NCBI RefSeq assembly: GCF_013409045.1
Contig: NZ_JACCBT010000001.1
Location: forward strand, 7,914,669-7,978,668
Direction of reading: 5' to 3'
Length of the DNA stretch: 64,000 nt
From: Actinomadura citrea
Lineage (GTDB): Bacteria; Actinomycetota; Actinomycetes; Streptosporangiales; Streptosporangiaceae
Shown here: in pieces, positions 18,001 to 26,272 of the stretch
Layout: each line of letters starts with the position of its first letter
Numbering within the stretch: position 1 is the stretch's first letter
Position numbers and translations under genes: made by a program
The notes under the pieces: model-generated
Told to the model about the DNA's origin: nothing
The model's database searches: none
The model's input: only the letters and a program-made list of their open reading frames with translations

Positions 18001-19644
18001 GTGCGTGCTTCACGTTCACTCGCGCTCGCGGCGGCGGTGTCCGCGCTGGTCGCGGGGGCCGCGGGCTGCGGCGGCGGCGAGAGCGGCAAGGGCGGGCGGA
18101 CGCCGTCCGCCGGGTCCGCCGCGCCCGGTGCGCCGCGCACGCCCGCGCCGGACGCCTGGATTCCCGGCCGGGTCGCGAAGATGAGCGTGGCCGAGAAGGT
18201 GGGGCAGCTGTTCGTCCCGACGTTCTCCAGCCGCGCCGACGCGCTCACGAAGATCAGGAAGTACCGCGTGGGCGGGCTGATCTACTTCCCCGGCAACATC
18301 GGCACCCCGGCGCGGACGGCCGCGCAGTCGAACGCGCTGCAGAAGGCCTCGAAGATCCCGCTGCTGCTCGGCGTGGACGAGGAGCAGGGCATCGTGTCGC
18401 GGACGCCGTTCGTCACCACGTTCCCCGGCAACATGGCGCTCGGCGCGACCCGCAGCCAGGCCGACGCCCGCGCCGCCGCCCGGGTCACCGGCGCCGAGCT
18501 GCGCGCGGTCGGCATCAACCTCGACTACGCGCCCGACGCCGACGTGAACGTGAACCCGCGCAACCCGGTGATCGGGCTGCGTTCCTTCGGGTCCGACCCG
18601 GCCCTGGCGTCCACGCTGGTGCGGGGCGCGATCGGCGGCTTCCAGGAGGCCGGGGTCGCCGCGGCGGCCAAGCACTTCCCCGGCCACGGCGACACCGCGA
18701 CCGACAGCCACACCGGCCTGCCGGTGATCCAGCACTCGCCGCGGACGTGGGAGCGGCTGGACGCGCCCCCGTTCGAGGCGGCGATCGCGGGGGGCGTCGA
18801 CCTCATCATGACCGCGCACATCGTCGTCCCGAAGCTCGACAGGTCGGGCGATCCGTCCACGCTGTCCAAGACGGTCCTGACCGGGCTGCTGCGCGGCAAG
18901 CTGGGCTATCAGGGCGTCGTCACCACCGACTCGCTGGAGATGGCCGGTGTCCGCGAGAAGTACGGCGACGCCGGCGTCCCGGTCCGGGCGATCAACGCGG
19001 GCGCCGACCAGCTGCTGATGCCACCCGATCTGCCGCGCGCCTACGACGCCGTGGTGAAGGCCGTCCGGACCGGGAAGATCACACAGCGGCGGCTGGACGA
19101 GTCGGTGACGCGGATCCTCAAGCTCAAGCAGCGCCGCGGCCTGTTCCAGGGGACCTCCGCCGATCCCGCCAAGGCCGCGGCGGCGGTCGGCACGCCCGCG
19201 AACAAGGCCGTCGCCCGGGGCGTCGCCGAGCATTCGGTCACCCTCGTCCGCAACGACGGCGGCCTGCTGCCGCTCAAGGGCAGGAAGGTCGCCGTGTCCG
19301 GTCCGGACAGCGGCCGGCTCCAGGCGGCCCTGCGCCGCCAGGGCGTCGCGGTCACGGCGCCCGGCTCGGCCGACGTCATGGTCCTGACCACGGTGAACGC
19401 GGGGGCGGCGACCGCGTCCCGGATCCGGGCGCTCGGCTCGAAGCCGGTGGTCGTCGCCGCGCTCGGCCGCCCCTACGACCTCGACTCGGCCGGCGGCGCG
19501 AAGGCCGCGCTCGCCACCTACTCCTCCAGCCGGGTCTCGGTGGAGGCGCTGGCCAGGGTGCTGAGCGGAGCGGTGAAGCCCACGGGCAGGCTGCCGGTGC
19601 CGGCGGGCGGGAAGCCCGCCGGGCACGGCATGGCCTACCGGTAG
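18001..19644 (+). CDS. nagZ: Lipoprotein beta-N-acetylhexosaminidase, glycoside hydrolase family 3 (NagZ-type)
   Basis: The enzyme removes GlcNAc from muropeptides or GlcNAc-containing glycans, here outside the cell. The 547-residue protein starts at a GTG that gives a clean lipoprotein signal, with the lipobox GAAGC and Cys23. The GH3 core carries KHFPGHGDTATDSH near residue 224, the NagZ-type histidine dyad, and the aspartate nucleophile in VVTTDSLEMAG near 309. A C-terminal second domain follows, as in secreted actinomycete members. A run of G about 8 nt upstream is the ribosome site. With the kinase and murQ it forms a cell-wall recycling block. Confidence 0.93.
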   Translation: MRASRSLALAAAVSALVAGAAGCGGGESGKGGRTPSAGSAAPGAPRTPAPDAWIPGRVAKMSVAEKVGQLFVPTFSSRADALTKIRKYRVGGLIYFPGNIGTPARTAAQSNALQKASKIPLLLGVDEEQGIVSRTPFVTTFPGNMALGATRSQADARAAARVTGAELRAVGINLDYAPDADVNVNPRNPVIGLRSFGSDPALASTLVRGAIGGFQEAGVAAAAKHFPGHGDTATDSHTGLPVIQHSPRTWERLDAPPFEAAIAGGVDLIMTAHIVVPKLDRSGDPSTLSKTVLTGLLRGKLGYQGVVTTDSLEMAGVREKYGDAGVPVRAINAGADQLLMPPDLPRAYDAVVKAVRTGKITQRRLDESVTRILKLKQRRGLFQGTSADPAKAAAAVGTPANKAVARGVAEHSVTLVRNDGGLLPLKGRKVAVSGPDSGRLQAALRRQGVAVTAPGSADVMVLTTVNAGAATASRIRALGSKPVVVAALGRPYDLDSAGGAKAALATYSSSRVSVEALARVLSGAVKPTGRLPVPAGGKPAGHGMAYR

Positions 19645-19715
19645 GGACCGCCGATGGACGCGAGGGCCGGTCTGCTGGGAAGATCGGGCCGCCTTCGTGC
19701 CCCCAGGAGGTCCCC

Positions 19716-20210
19716 GTGCGCGTCCGCCCGTCCCTCGCCGCCCTGACGCTGCTCCCGCTGCTGGCGGCCTGCGGCGGCGCGAACGAGGTCACGATGCCGC
19801 CGCTCACCCCCGAGCCCGGCGACTCCCGGCCCGCCGGGACCTCCGCCGACGCGGCGCCGCGGGAGACGCTCCCGGCGCGGCTCGCGCTCTACAAGTACCT
19901 GCGCGGGATGGCGGCGGGCAACGCCAGGGCGTGCGCGTACCTGGCGCCCGCCTACGAGCGGCGCGTGTTCGGCGGACCCGGCCGCTGCCCCTCGGGGCTC
20001 GGCCGGGCCCGCGCGAGGCTGCGTCCGCAGGACCTCGCGGCCCTGCGCGGCGTGACCGTCCCGACCTGCGAGGAGGGGCCGGGCGCCGGGGACTACACCG
20101 TCCGGTTCGAGCACCTGCGGTGGAAGGGCGCGCCCGCCCGTCCCGGCGGCCTGCTCGCCGCGAACTTCGTCCTGCGAGGGAACGGGAACCGCTGGCAGGT
20201 CGCGGGCTGA
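19716..20210 (+). CDS. Small putative lipoprotein, unknown function
   Basis: A 164-residue protein with a lipoprotein signal (LLPLLAAC, Cys19), then a Pro/Thr/Ser-rich linker and a C-terminal domain of about 110 residues with three cysteines (ARACAYL, GRCPSG, PTCEEG). The spacing looks like an NTF2-like small exported domain, but this is only an impression. The GTG start is fixed by AGGAGG five bases upstream. It follows nagZ on the same strand by 71 bp and faces the end of ptsI. Confidence 0.7.
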   Translation: MRVRPSLAALTLLPLLAACGGANEVTMPPLTPEPGDSRPAGTSADAAPRETLPARLALYKYLRGMAAGNARACAYLAPAYERRVFGGPGRCPSGLGRARARLRPQDLAALRGVTVPTCEEGPGAGDYTVRFEHLRWKGAPARPGGLLAANFVLRGNGNRWQVAG

Positions 20211-20217
20211 CCGCGGG

Positions 20218-21900
20218 TCACAGCCCGAGGTCCGCCAGTCCGGGCAGGTGAGCGCGGGCCGCCTCCCTGGCCTGCCCGGCGGTGCGGGCGGCACGGGCCG
20301 CCGCGGCCGCCGCGCGGCACTCCTCCAGCGTGTGCCGCACGAGCGCGGCCCGCACCAGCGGGAGGGACGGCGCGCTCATCGACAGCGACGTCACGCCGAG
20401 GCCCACCAGCACGCACGCCAGCGCCGGGTCGCCGGCCGCCTCGCCGCACACCCCGCACGGGACGCCCGCGCCGGCCGCGGGGGCGACCAGGTCGAGGACG
20501 GCGGGCTGCCACGGGTCCTGGAGATGCGCGAGGCCGCCGACCTGCCGGTCCGCCGCGCACGCGTACTGGGTGAGGTCGTTGGTGCCGATGCTGAAGAACT
20601 CCACCTCGGGCGCCAGGTCGCGGGCGCGCAGCGCGGCGGCCGGCACCTCGATCATGACGCCGGGATGCTCGACGCCGGCCTCGCGGCACGCGGCCGCGAA
20701 GTAGGCGGCCTCCTCGGCATCGGTCACCATCGGCGCCATGACCTGCAGCTTGACGCTCAGCCCCGCGGCGGCGCGGGTCAGCGCGGCGAGCTGGGAGGCC
20801 AGCACGTCCGGGTGCCTGCGCATCATCCGCAGGCCCCGCTCGCCGAGCGCCGGGTTCGGCTCCTCGCCGGGGGCGGGCAGGAACGCCAGCGGCTTGTCGG
20901 CGCCGGCGTCGAGCGTCCGGACGACCACGCGGCCCTCCGGGAACGCCTCCAGCACCTTCCGGTACGCGTCCTCCTGCTCCTCGTCGGACGGCGGCGCCGC
21001 GCGGTCGAGGAACAGGAACTCCGTCCGGTACAGACCGACACCCTCGGCGCCGTTCGCCAGCGCGGCCTCCACGTCCTTGGGGCCGCCGACGTTCGCCAGC
21101 AGCGGGACGCGGTGCCCGTCCCTGGTCGCGCCCGGCCCGGTGGACTCCTCCAGCGCCGACGCGCGGGCGGCGGCAGCGGCCCGCGCGGCGGCGACCTCCG
21201 CCTCGGACGGGTCCGGGACCACCGTCCCCGCCGCACCGTCGACCAGGACGCGGGTCCCCTCGGCGAGCGAGGTGGCGCCGGGGAGCGCGACCACGGCGGG
21301 GACGCCCATCGTCCGGGCCAGGATCGCGGTGTGGCTGGTGGGGCCGCCCTCCTCCGTCACGAACGCCACGACCTGCGCCGGGTCGAGGACGGCCGTGTCC
21401 GCCGGGGCGAGGTCGCGGGCGACGAGCACGAACGGCTCGTCGGACTCCGGGACGCCCGGCACCGGCAGGCCGAGCAGCCGCGCGATCGCGCGGTCGCGGA
21501 TGTCGTCGAGGTCGGTGACCCGCGCGGCCATGTACTCGCCGGCCCCGGCCAGCATCTCCCGGTAGACGCCGAACGCCTCGAACACGGCGCGGGCGGCCGA
21601 GGTCCCCTCGCCGACCCTGGCGCGGACGCCGTCGGCGAGGCCGGGGTCGCGGGCCATCAGCGCCTGCGCGTTCAGCACGTCGCGCCCGTCGGTGTTGCCG
21701 GCCGCGGCGGCGCGCTCCCCGCGCTCCTCCAGGTCGGCGGCGACGGCCTCCAGCGCCGCCAGGGCCGAGTCGCGCTCGGCGCCGGCGTCGCCGCCGTGCC
21801 GCGACCCGGCGGGCGGCTCCGGGACGGCCCCGGCGATCGTGCGCACCGGCCCGGCCCCGACGCCGGGGCTGACGCCCGCGCCCTGCATCACCTCGCCCAC
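20218..21900 (-). CDS. ptsI: Phosphoenolpyruvate--protein phosphotransferase, PTS enzyme I
   Basis: Enzyme I takes phosphate from PEP and passes it to HPr. The 560-residue protein has the phosphohistidine segment GGPTSHTAILARTMGVP near residue 186, the PEP-binding LYRTEFLFLDR segment, and the C-terminal FFSIGTNDLTQY and PCGVCGEAAGDP signatures. The GTG used here has GAGGGGG upstream inside the HPr gene end; an ATG four codons later (21888) is an alternative. It is the last gene of the leftward GlcNAc operon, one base after the HPr stop. Confidence 0.95.
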   Translation of the reverse strand: MGEVMQGAGVSPGVGAGPVRTIAGAVPEPPAGSRHGGDAGAERDSALAALEAVAADLEERGERAAAAGNTDGRDVLNAQALMARDPGLADGVRARVGEGTSAARAVFEAFGVYREMLAGAGEYMAARVTDLDDIRDRAIARLLGLPVPGVPESDEPFVLVARDLAPADTAVLDPAQVVAFVTEEGGPTSHTAILARTMGVPAVVALPGATSLAEGTRVLVDGAAGTVVPDPSEAEVAAARAAAAARASALEESTGPGATRDGHRVPLLANVGGPKDVEAALANGAEGVGLYRTEFLFLDRAAPPSDEEQEDAYRKVLEAFPEGRVVVRTLDAGADKPLAFLPAPGEEPNPALGERGLRMMRRHPDVLASQLAALTRAAAGLSVKLQVMAPMVTDAEEAAYFAAACREAGVEHPGVMIEVPAAALRARDLAPEVEFFSIGTNDLTQYACAADRQVGGLAHLQDPWQPAVLDLVAPAAGAGVPCGVCGEAAGDPALACVLVGLGVTSLSMSAPSLPLVRAALVRHTLEECRAAAAAARAARTAGQAREAARAHLPGLADLGL

Positions 21901-21901
21901 C

Positions 21902-22174
21902 TCACGCCCCCTCGGGCTCCGGGGTGGACAGCAGCGTCTCCAGGCTGTCGAGCAGCTCGTCGGCCCCCTCGCCCTCGGCGGACAGCACGATCTCCTCGCC
22001 GTGCCGCGCGTCCAGGCCGAGCACGGCGAGGATGCTCTTGGCGTTCACCGGGGCGCCGCCGCGCTTGGACACCGTCACGTCCATCGGGGCCTTGGCCGCG
22101 GTCTGGACGAACAGCGCGGCCGGCCGCGCGTGCAGCCCCACCCTGGACTCGATCTTGACGTTGCGCTCGGTCAC
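21902..22174 (-). CDS. ptsH: HPr phosphocarrier protein
   Basis: This 90-residue phosphocarrier moves phosphate from enzyme I to EIIA. The active histidine is His15 in RVGLHARPA, and Ser47 in NAKSILAVLG is at the regulatory serine position. The GTG start has GGGGAG six bases upstream. It lies between the HAD gene and ptsI in the same operon. Confidence 0.96.
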   Translation of the reverse strand: MTERNVKIESRVGLHARPAALFVQTAAKAPMDVTVSKRGGAPVNAKSILAVLGLDARHGEEIVLSAEGEGADELLDSLETLLSTPEPEGA

Positions 22175-22187
22175 CGCATACTCCCCA

Positions 22188-22865
22188 TCAACTCGTTACC
22201 GTCCGGAGCACCCGCAGTGCGGGGCCCGGCACGACGTGCACTTCCATGAAATCGGCCACCACATGGTCGGCCTTGGCCAGCGCGCCCACCGGCTGCGTGG
22301 TGACGACGCCCACGCACGTCATCCCCGCGGCCTTGACGGCCGCGACGCCCGCCGGGGCGTCCTCGAACCCGACCGCCTCCTGCGGCGGGACGTCCAGGTC
22401 GCGCGCGGCGGCCAGATACCCCTCCGGGTGCGGCTTGCCGGTGACCACGTCCCCGGCGGTCACCACCAGGTCGAGCAGCCCGCGGATGCCCAGCATGTCG
22501 AGCAGGCGCTCGGCATAGGGCCGCTGCCCCGACGTCACCACCGCCAGCGGCACGCCCGCGTCCGCCAGCGACCGGACGAGGTCGACCGCGCCCGGGACGG
22601 GCGCCACGTCCGGCATCCCCGGCAGCGACTCGTAGGACACCGCCTGCTCGAACAGCTCCTCGACCGTCCGGCCGGGGAACAGGTGCACGTGGTCCGCCAG
22701 CGCCTCGATCCCGCGGCGCCCCGCGAACGACGTGATCAGCGTCTCGTCGTAGGGGACGCGGTGGGCGTCGAACAGCCGCGACCACATCACGCGGTTGCGC
22801 GGCTCGGTGTCGATGAGGGTGCCGTCGAGATCGAAGACCGCCGCCCCGAGACCGATCATCGCCAT
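22188..22865 (-). CDS. HAD-IA hydrolase, beta-phosphoglucomutase/sugar-phosphatase-like
   Basis: The 225-residue protein has the intact HAD motifs AVFDLDGTLIDTEP, VVTSGQ, GKPHPEGYL and VGFEDAPAGVAAVKAAGM, with a helical cap between motifs I and II. The GKPHPxxY motif and the cap are shared by phosphosugar phosphatases and beta-phosphoglucomutases. Its place inside the PTS operon suggests a role on phosphorylated sugar intermediates, for example detoxifying excess sugar phosphate. It starts 4 bp after the EIIA stop codon. Confidence 0.85.
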   Translation of the reverse strand: MAMIGLGAAVFDLDGTLIDTEPRNRVMWSRLFDAHRVPYDETLITSFAGRRGIEALADHVHLFPGRTVEELFEQAVSYESLPGMPDVAPVPGAVDLVRSLADAGVPLAVVTSGQRPYAERLLDMLGIRGLLDLVVTAGDVVTGKPHPEGYLAAARDLDVPPQEAVGFEDAPAGVAAVKAAGMTCVGVVTTQPVGALAKADHVVADFMEVHVVPGPALRVLRTVTS

Positions 22866-22869
22866 GCGC

Positions 22870-23319
22870 TCAGCTCCATGTGAAAAGCTCGGTCCCCTTC
22901 GCCACCTCGCCCGACTCGCGCACGTCCGACAGGGCGTCGGCGCCCGCGTCCAGCGCGACGACCGCGCAGATCGGCGAGCGGCCGCCCGCCTCGATCACGG
23001 CCGGGTCCCAGCCGACGAGCGGCTGCCCCGCGGTGACCTCGTCGCCCTCGGCGGCCAGGAGCTCGAACCCCTGCCCCTTCAGCTTGACGGTGTCGATGCC
23101 GAGGTGGACCAGGACCCCGTGGCCCTCGGCGTCCACCACGACGTAGGCGTGCGGATGCAACTTGACGATCTTCCCGGTGACGGGCGCGATGGCGTGGCCG
23201 GGACCGCGCTCGGGGTCGACGGCCGTGCCCGGGCCGACCATGGCCTGGGCGAACACCGGGTCGGGGACGCCGGCGAGGCCGACGACCCGGCCGGCCACCG
23301 GGGACAGTACTCGGGTCAT
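22870..23319 (-). CDS. crr: PTS EIIA component, glucose/GlcNAc family
   Basis: The 149-residue protein receives phosphate from HPr and hands it to EIIB. The fold signature includes APVTGKIVKL and the active histidine His72 in VLVHLGIDTVKL, with the supporting His57. It ends LFTWS. It is encoded as a free-standing protein, as in other actinomycetes, between the EIIB and HAD genes. Confidence 0.93.
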   Translation of the reverse strand: MTRVLSPVAGRVVGLAGVPDPVFAQAMVGPGTAVDPERGPGHAIAPVTGKIVKLHPHAYVVVDAEGHGVLVHLGIDTVKLKGQGFELLAAEGDEVTAGQPLVGWDPAVIEAGGRSPICAVVALDAGADALSDVRESGEVAKGTELFTWS

Positions 23320-23355
23320 CAGAGGGGTTCCCTTGGTCGGTCGAGGAAGGTCCTG

Positions 23356-23589
23356 TCAGTCGAGGATGTCCTCGATGTCGCTGGCGATGGTGTCGGCCTC
23401 CGGGCCCACGACGACCTGCACGACGGTGCCGCTGCGCATGACGCCGTACGCGCCCGCCTTCTTCAGCGCCGCCTCGTCGACCTTTCCGGCGTCGGAGACC
23501 TCCGTGCGCAGCCGGGTCGCGCACGGCTCGATCTCCACGATGTTCTCGGCCCCGCCCAGGGCGGCGACGATGGCCTCGGCCTTGTCCAT
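23356..23589 (-). CDS. PTS EIIB component, GlcNAc/glucose family
   Basis: A 77-residue soluble EIIB. The phosphocysteine is Cys23 in IEPCATRLRTEV, the standard EIIB motif, followed by GVMRSGTVVQVVVGP. It works with the EIIC permease encoded on the other strand past dasR. It lies 31 bp after the SIS-protein gene. Confidence 0.93.
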   Translation of the reverse strand: MDKAEAIVAALGGAENIVEIEPCATRLRTEVSDAGKVDEAALKKAGAYGVMRSGTVVQVVVGPEADTIASDIEDILD

Positions 23590-23620
23590 GCTCGTTCTCT
23601 CTTCTCGGGATCCGGGTCGC

Positions 23621-24661
23621 TCAGTCGGTCTGCGTGACCTTGTTGAGGCCGCGCGGGACGTCGGGGTCGATCCCGAGCCGGCGGGCCAGGTTCTCGACCA
23701 TGATCTGGCCGGGGACGATGAGGCCCAGCGGCGCCACCCACTCGGGGAGGCCGGGACCGGGCAACGCGGCCGAGCACGCCTCCGCCAGCTCCGCGCCGCC
23801 GCCCACGCCGAACGCGCGGGCCCCCGCGCTGCGCACCCGGCGGGCCAGCGCCACGGTGCCGGGCAGCGTCGGGCCGGAGTCGGCGGCGACGAGCAGCGCG
23901 GGGGTCTGCGCGTCCACGACGGCGATGGGGCCGTGCAGCAGATCGGCGTAGGACAGGCCCATGGCGTGCAGGTAGCACGCCTCCTTGATCTTCAGCGCCA
24001 GCTCCAGCGCGGTCCCGAACGCGATGCCGCGTCCGGAGACCACGGTACCCGGGACCTTCGCCAGTTCCTCGACGATCTCCGGCAGCGCGGGCGAGGCCTC
24101 GGTCAGCGCGATCATCCGGGCGACCTCGTCGGGGACGCGGCGCAGGTCGTCCACGGCGACCTGCGCGCCGAGGCCGAGGCCGAGCACCGACAGCGCGGCG
24201 AGCTGGGTCGTGTAGGTCTTGGTGGCCGGCACGGCGATCTCGGCGCCCGCCTGCGTGACCAGCGCGACCTCGGCGGCCTCGGCGAGCGGCGACCCGGCGC
24301 CGTTGGTGACCGCGACCGTCCGTGCGCCGCAGTCGCGGGCCCAGTCGAGGGTCTCGACGATCTCCTCGGTCTTGCCGGACTGGCTGATCGCCACGGCCAG
24401 CACGCCGGACAGGTCCAGCCGGCGCCGGTAGGCGGTCGCGATGGACGGCGCGGCGAGCGTGGCCAGCCGCCCCGCGTGCGCCTCCACCAGGTAGCGCCCG
24501 TACACCGCGGCGTTGTCGGACGACCCGCGCGCGATGAACAGCACCTGCCGGGTCTCCCGCGCCAGCGCCCCGATGTCGGGTGTGCGCGGGAGGAGCGCGT
24601 CGATCGTCCGGCGCAGCGCGTCCGGCTGTTCACCGATCTCGGCGCGCATCTGACTGGTCAT
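23621..24661 (-). CDS. SIS-domain sugar-phosphate deaminase/isomerase, GlmS-like (NagB-II type)
   Basis: The 346-residue protein has two SIS domains like the isomerase half of GlmS, without the glutaminase half. Visible motifs are FIARGSSDNAAVYGRYL, AISQSGKTEEIVETL and the C-terminal GRGIAFGTALELALKIKE with HAMGLSYADLLHGP. In a nagA operon the likely job is conversion of glucosamine-6-phosphate to fructose-6-phosphate plus ammonia, replacing classical NagB. Its ATG overlaps the nagA stop as ATGA, indicating coupled translation. An AgaS-like role on galactosamine sugars is the alternative. Confidence 0.87.
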   Translation of the reverse strand: MTSQMRAEIGEQPDALRRTIDALLPRTPDIGALARETRQVLFIARGSSDNAAVYGRYLVEAHAGRLATLAAPSIATAYRRRLDLSGVLAVAISQSGKTEEIVETLDWARDCGARTVAVTNGAGSPLAEAAEVALVTQAGAEIAVPATKTYTTQLAALSVLGLGLGAQVAVDDLRRVPDEVARMIALTEASPALPEIVEELAKVPGTVVSGRGIAFGTALELALKIKEACYLHAMGLSYADLLHGPIAVVDAQTPALLVAADSGPTLPGTVALARRVRSAGARAFGVGGGAELAEACSAALPGPGLPEWVAPLGLIVPGQIMVENLARRLGIDPDVPRGLNKVTQTD

Positions 24662-25818
24662 GATCCCCCTCCGAAGACTTCCTGCCCGTTGACCCACGTC
24701 GCAAGCGCCCGGTGGTCCGGCCCCAGCCAGACCAGGTCGGCCGCCGCGCCGGGGGCGATCCGGCCGAGATCGGGCCGGCCGACGAGGTCGGCCGGGATCC
24801 GGGTCGCGGCGTCGACCGCGTCGGCCGGGTCGACGCCGAGCGCGACGGCGTTGCCGACCGCCTCGTCCAGCCGGAGGCCGGATCCGGCGATGGTGCCGTC
24901 GGCGCGCAGCGGCGGGCCCTGCTCGGGCATGGTGATGGGCTCGCCGCCGAGGTCGTAGGTGCCGGGCGGCATCCCGGCGGCCGAGGCCGCGTCGGTGACG
25001 AGCACGACCCGTCCCGCCGCGGCCCGCAGTACCAGCGTCGCCACCTCGGACCCGACGTGGTGCAGGTCGAGGATGAGGCCGGGGCTCAGCCGCTCGTCGA
25101 TGAGAGCCTGCACGGCCACGCCCGGGTCGCGGTGGTGGACGCCGGTCTGCGCGTTGAAGATGTGGGTGACCTTGCGGGCGCCGGCGTCGGCCGCGGCGGC
25201 GACCTGCGCGGCGGTGGCGTCGCTGTGCCCGACGCTGACCAGCACGCCGGCCGCGGTGAGGGTGCGGATCGCCTCCAGGGCGCCGTCCCGTTCGGGCGCG
25301 AGGGTGACGAGCTTGACCAGGCCCGTTTCCAGCAGGGTCGCGATGGCGCCGGGCGCGGGGTCGGTGAGGTGCGCGGCGTTGTGCGCGCCCTTGCGCTTCT
25401 CCGACAGGAACGGGCCTTCGAGGTGGACGCCGAGGACGCGGGCACCTGGCGGCAGGTCCGGCAGGAGGCCGCGGGTGCGGCGGAGCGCCTCGGCCTGCGT
25501 GCGCACCGGGGCCGTGATGAAGGTGGGCAGGAACGCGGTCACGCCGGTCTCGGGCAGGCGGGACACGACCGTGTGCCAGGCGGCCTCGTCGGCGTCCACC
25601 ATGTCGTGGCCGAAGTATCCGTTCACCTGGAGGTCGACGAGTCCTGGCGCGAGGAGGCCGTCGGGCAGGTCGACGTCGGGCGCGCCCTCCGGACGCCCTT
25701 CTCCGGCCTCGATGATCACGCCGTCCACCACGCGGACGTGCCCCGGGGACACGACGCGGTGGGGGCCGGCCGCCGGGGTGAGGATCATGCGGTCGGCCGT
25801 GATCAGCAGTGATGCCAT
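24658..25818 (-). CDS. nagA: N-acetylglucosamine-6-phosphate deacetylase
   Basis: The enzyme deacetylates GlcNAc-6-phosphate to glucosamine-6-phosphate. The 386-residue amidohydrolase shows LAPGLVDLQVNGYFGHD, the metal-site GVHLEGPFLSEKRKGAHN, VSVGHSDAT, the histidine in KVTHIFNAQTG, and the catalytic aspartate in VLVTDAASAAGMPPG. It is the first gene of the leftward PTS operon, and the DasR-type palindrome lies 54-79 bp upstream of its ATG. An in-frame upstream extension has no start context and was rejected. Confidence 0.95.
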   Translation of the reverse strand: MASLLITADRMILTPAAGPHRVVSPGHVRVVDGVIIEAGEGRPEGAPDVDLPDGLLAPGLVDLQVNGYFGHDMVDADEAAWHTVVSRLPETGVTAFLPTFITAPVRTQAEALRRTRGLLPDLPPGARVLGVHLEGPFLSEKRKGAHNAAHLTDPAPGAIATLLETGLVKLVTLAPERDGALEAIRTLTAAGVLVSVGHSDATAAQVAAAADAGARKVTHIFNAQTGVHHRDPGVAVQALIDERLSPGLILDLHHVGSEVATLVLRAAAGRVVLVTDAASAAGMPPGTYDLGGEPITMPEQGPPLRADGTIAGSGLRLDEAVGNAVALGVDPADAVDAATRIPADLVGRPDLGRIAPGAAADLVWLGPDHRALATWVNGQEVFGGGS

Positions 25819-25871
25819 GGGGGCGCGCTCTCTGTGACGCGATGATCGCGGATGGGTTCCTCCGGATACCA

Positions 25872-25897
25872 ACTGGTCTAGTCCGGACTAGACCAGT
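25872..25897. promoter_or_regulatory. DasR-type operator 1: perfect 26-base palindrome
   Basis: Half sites ACTGGTCTAG and CTAGACCAGT flank TCCGGA, giving a perfect 26-base palindrome. The half sites match the DasR-responsive element (ACTGGTCTAGACCAGT-like), but they are set further apart than in the compact 16-base form. It sits between nagA (leftward) and a small ORF (rightward) and should control both in response to glucosamine-6-phosphate. Confidence 0.85.
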
Positions 25898-25932
25898 ACG
25901 CACCATACTCCACGAATCGGAGGGAGATGAAG

Positions 25933-26103
25933 ATGCGGGGCGAAACTTCGTCCGGCTCCGGACCGCCGCAGGAGTTCCGGCCGCCGAGGCGTGAGGAACG
26001 GGAGCCGGAAACGGTCATGACGCTCGGGCGCAGAACCGGAGGCACCGTCCGACCCCCTGGCCTGACCTGCGACTTCGTCGATCTTGACGTCGCCGGCACG
26101 TGA
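25933..26103 (+). CDS. Candidate small protein of 56 residues between two DasR-type operators
   Basis: The frame runs from ATG to TGA and has GGAGGGAG six bases upstream, one of the best ribosome sites in the window. CATACT, a possible -10 box, lies between operator 1 and the start. The product is charged and Pro/Arg/Glu-rich (EFRPPRREEREPE), has no signal or membrane segment, and ends in LTCDFVDLDVAGT. Third-position GC is lower than in the neighbours, about 79% by hand count. I recognise no family; the FVDLDV end loosely recalls FxLD leader peptides but no core peptide follows. A longer antisense frame covers the same DNA but has a poorer start. Confidence 0.45.
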   Translation: MRGETSSGSGPPQEFRPPRREEREPETVMTLGRRTGGTVRPPGLTCDFVDLDVAGT

Positions 26104-26145
26104 TCGGGCCGTTACGGATTCGTGCATTGACATGCCTTTCGGTGC

Positions 26146-26171
26146 TGTGGTCTAGTCCGGCCTAGACCAGT
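26146..26171. promoter_or_regulatory. DasR-type operator 2, upstream of dasR
   Basis: TGGTCTAG (26148-26155) and CTAGACCA (26162-26169) are separated by TCCGGC, the same extended spacing as operator 1, with a few mismatches in the outer and central bases. It is about 100 bp upstream of the dasR start and fits autoregulation of dasR and the EIIC gene. Confidence 0.8.
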
Positions 26172-26272
26172 ACCAGCCGAATCGAATACCGTCGAACAAC
26201 CGACCAGCCCACCCATCCGTCGAAACCCGGCGAATCCCATCGATCCGGCCACCGGCCATCGAGGACACCCCC

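Noticed and set aside
25888..26133. 81-residue minus-strand frame antisense to the 56-codon candidate
   Set aside because: Its start has only a weak, too-close purine run, and it runs through the DasR operator at its end; the plus-strand frame has a far better ribosome site.
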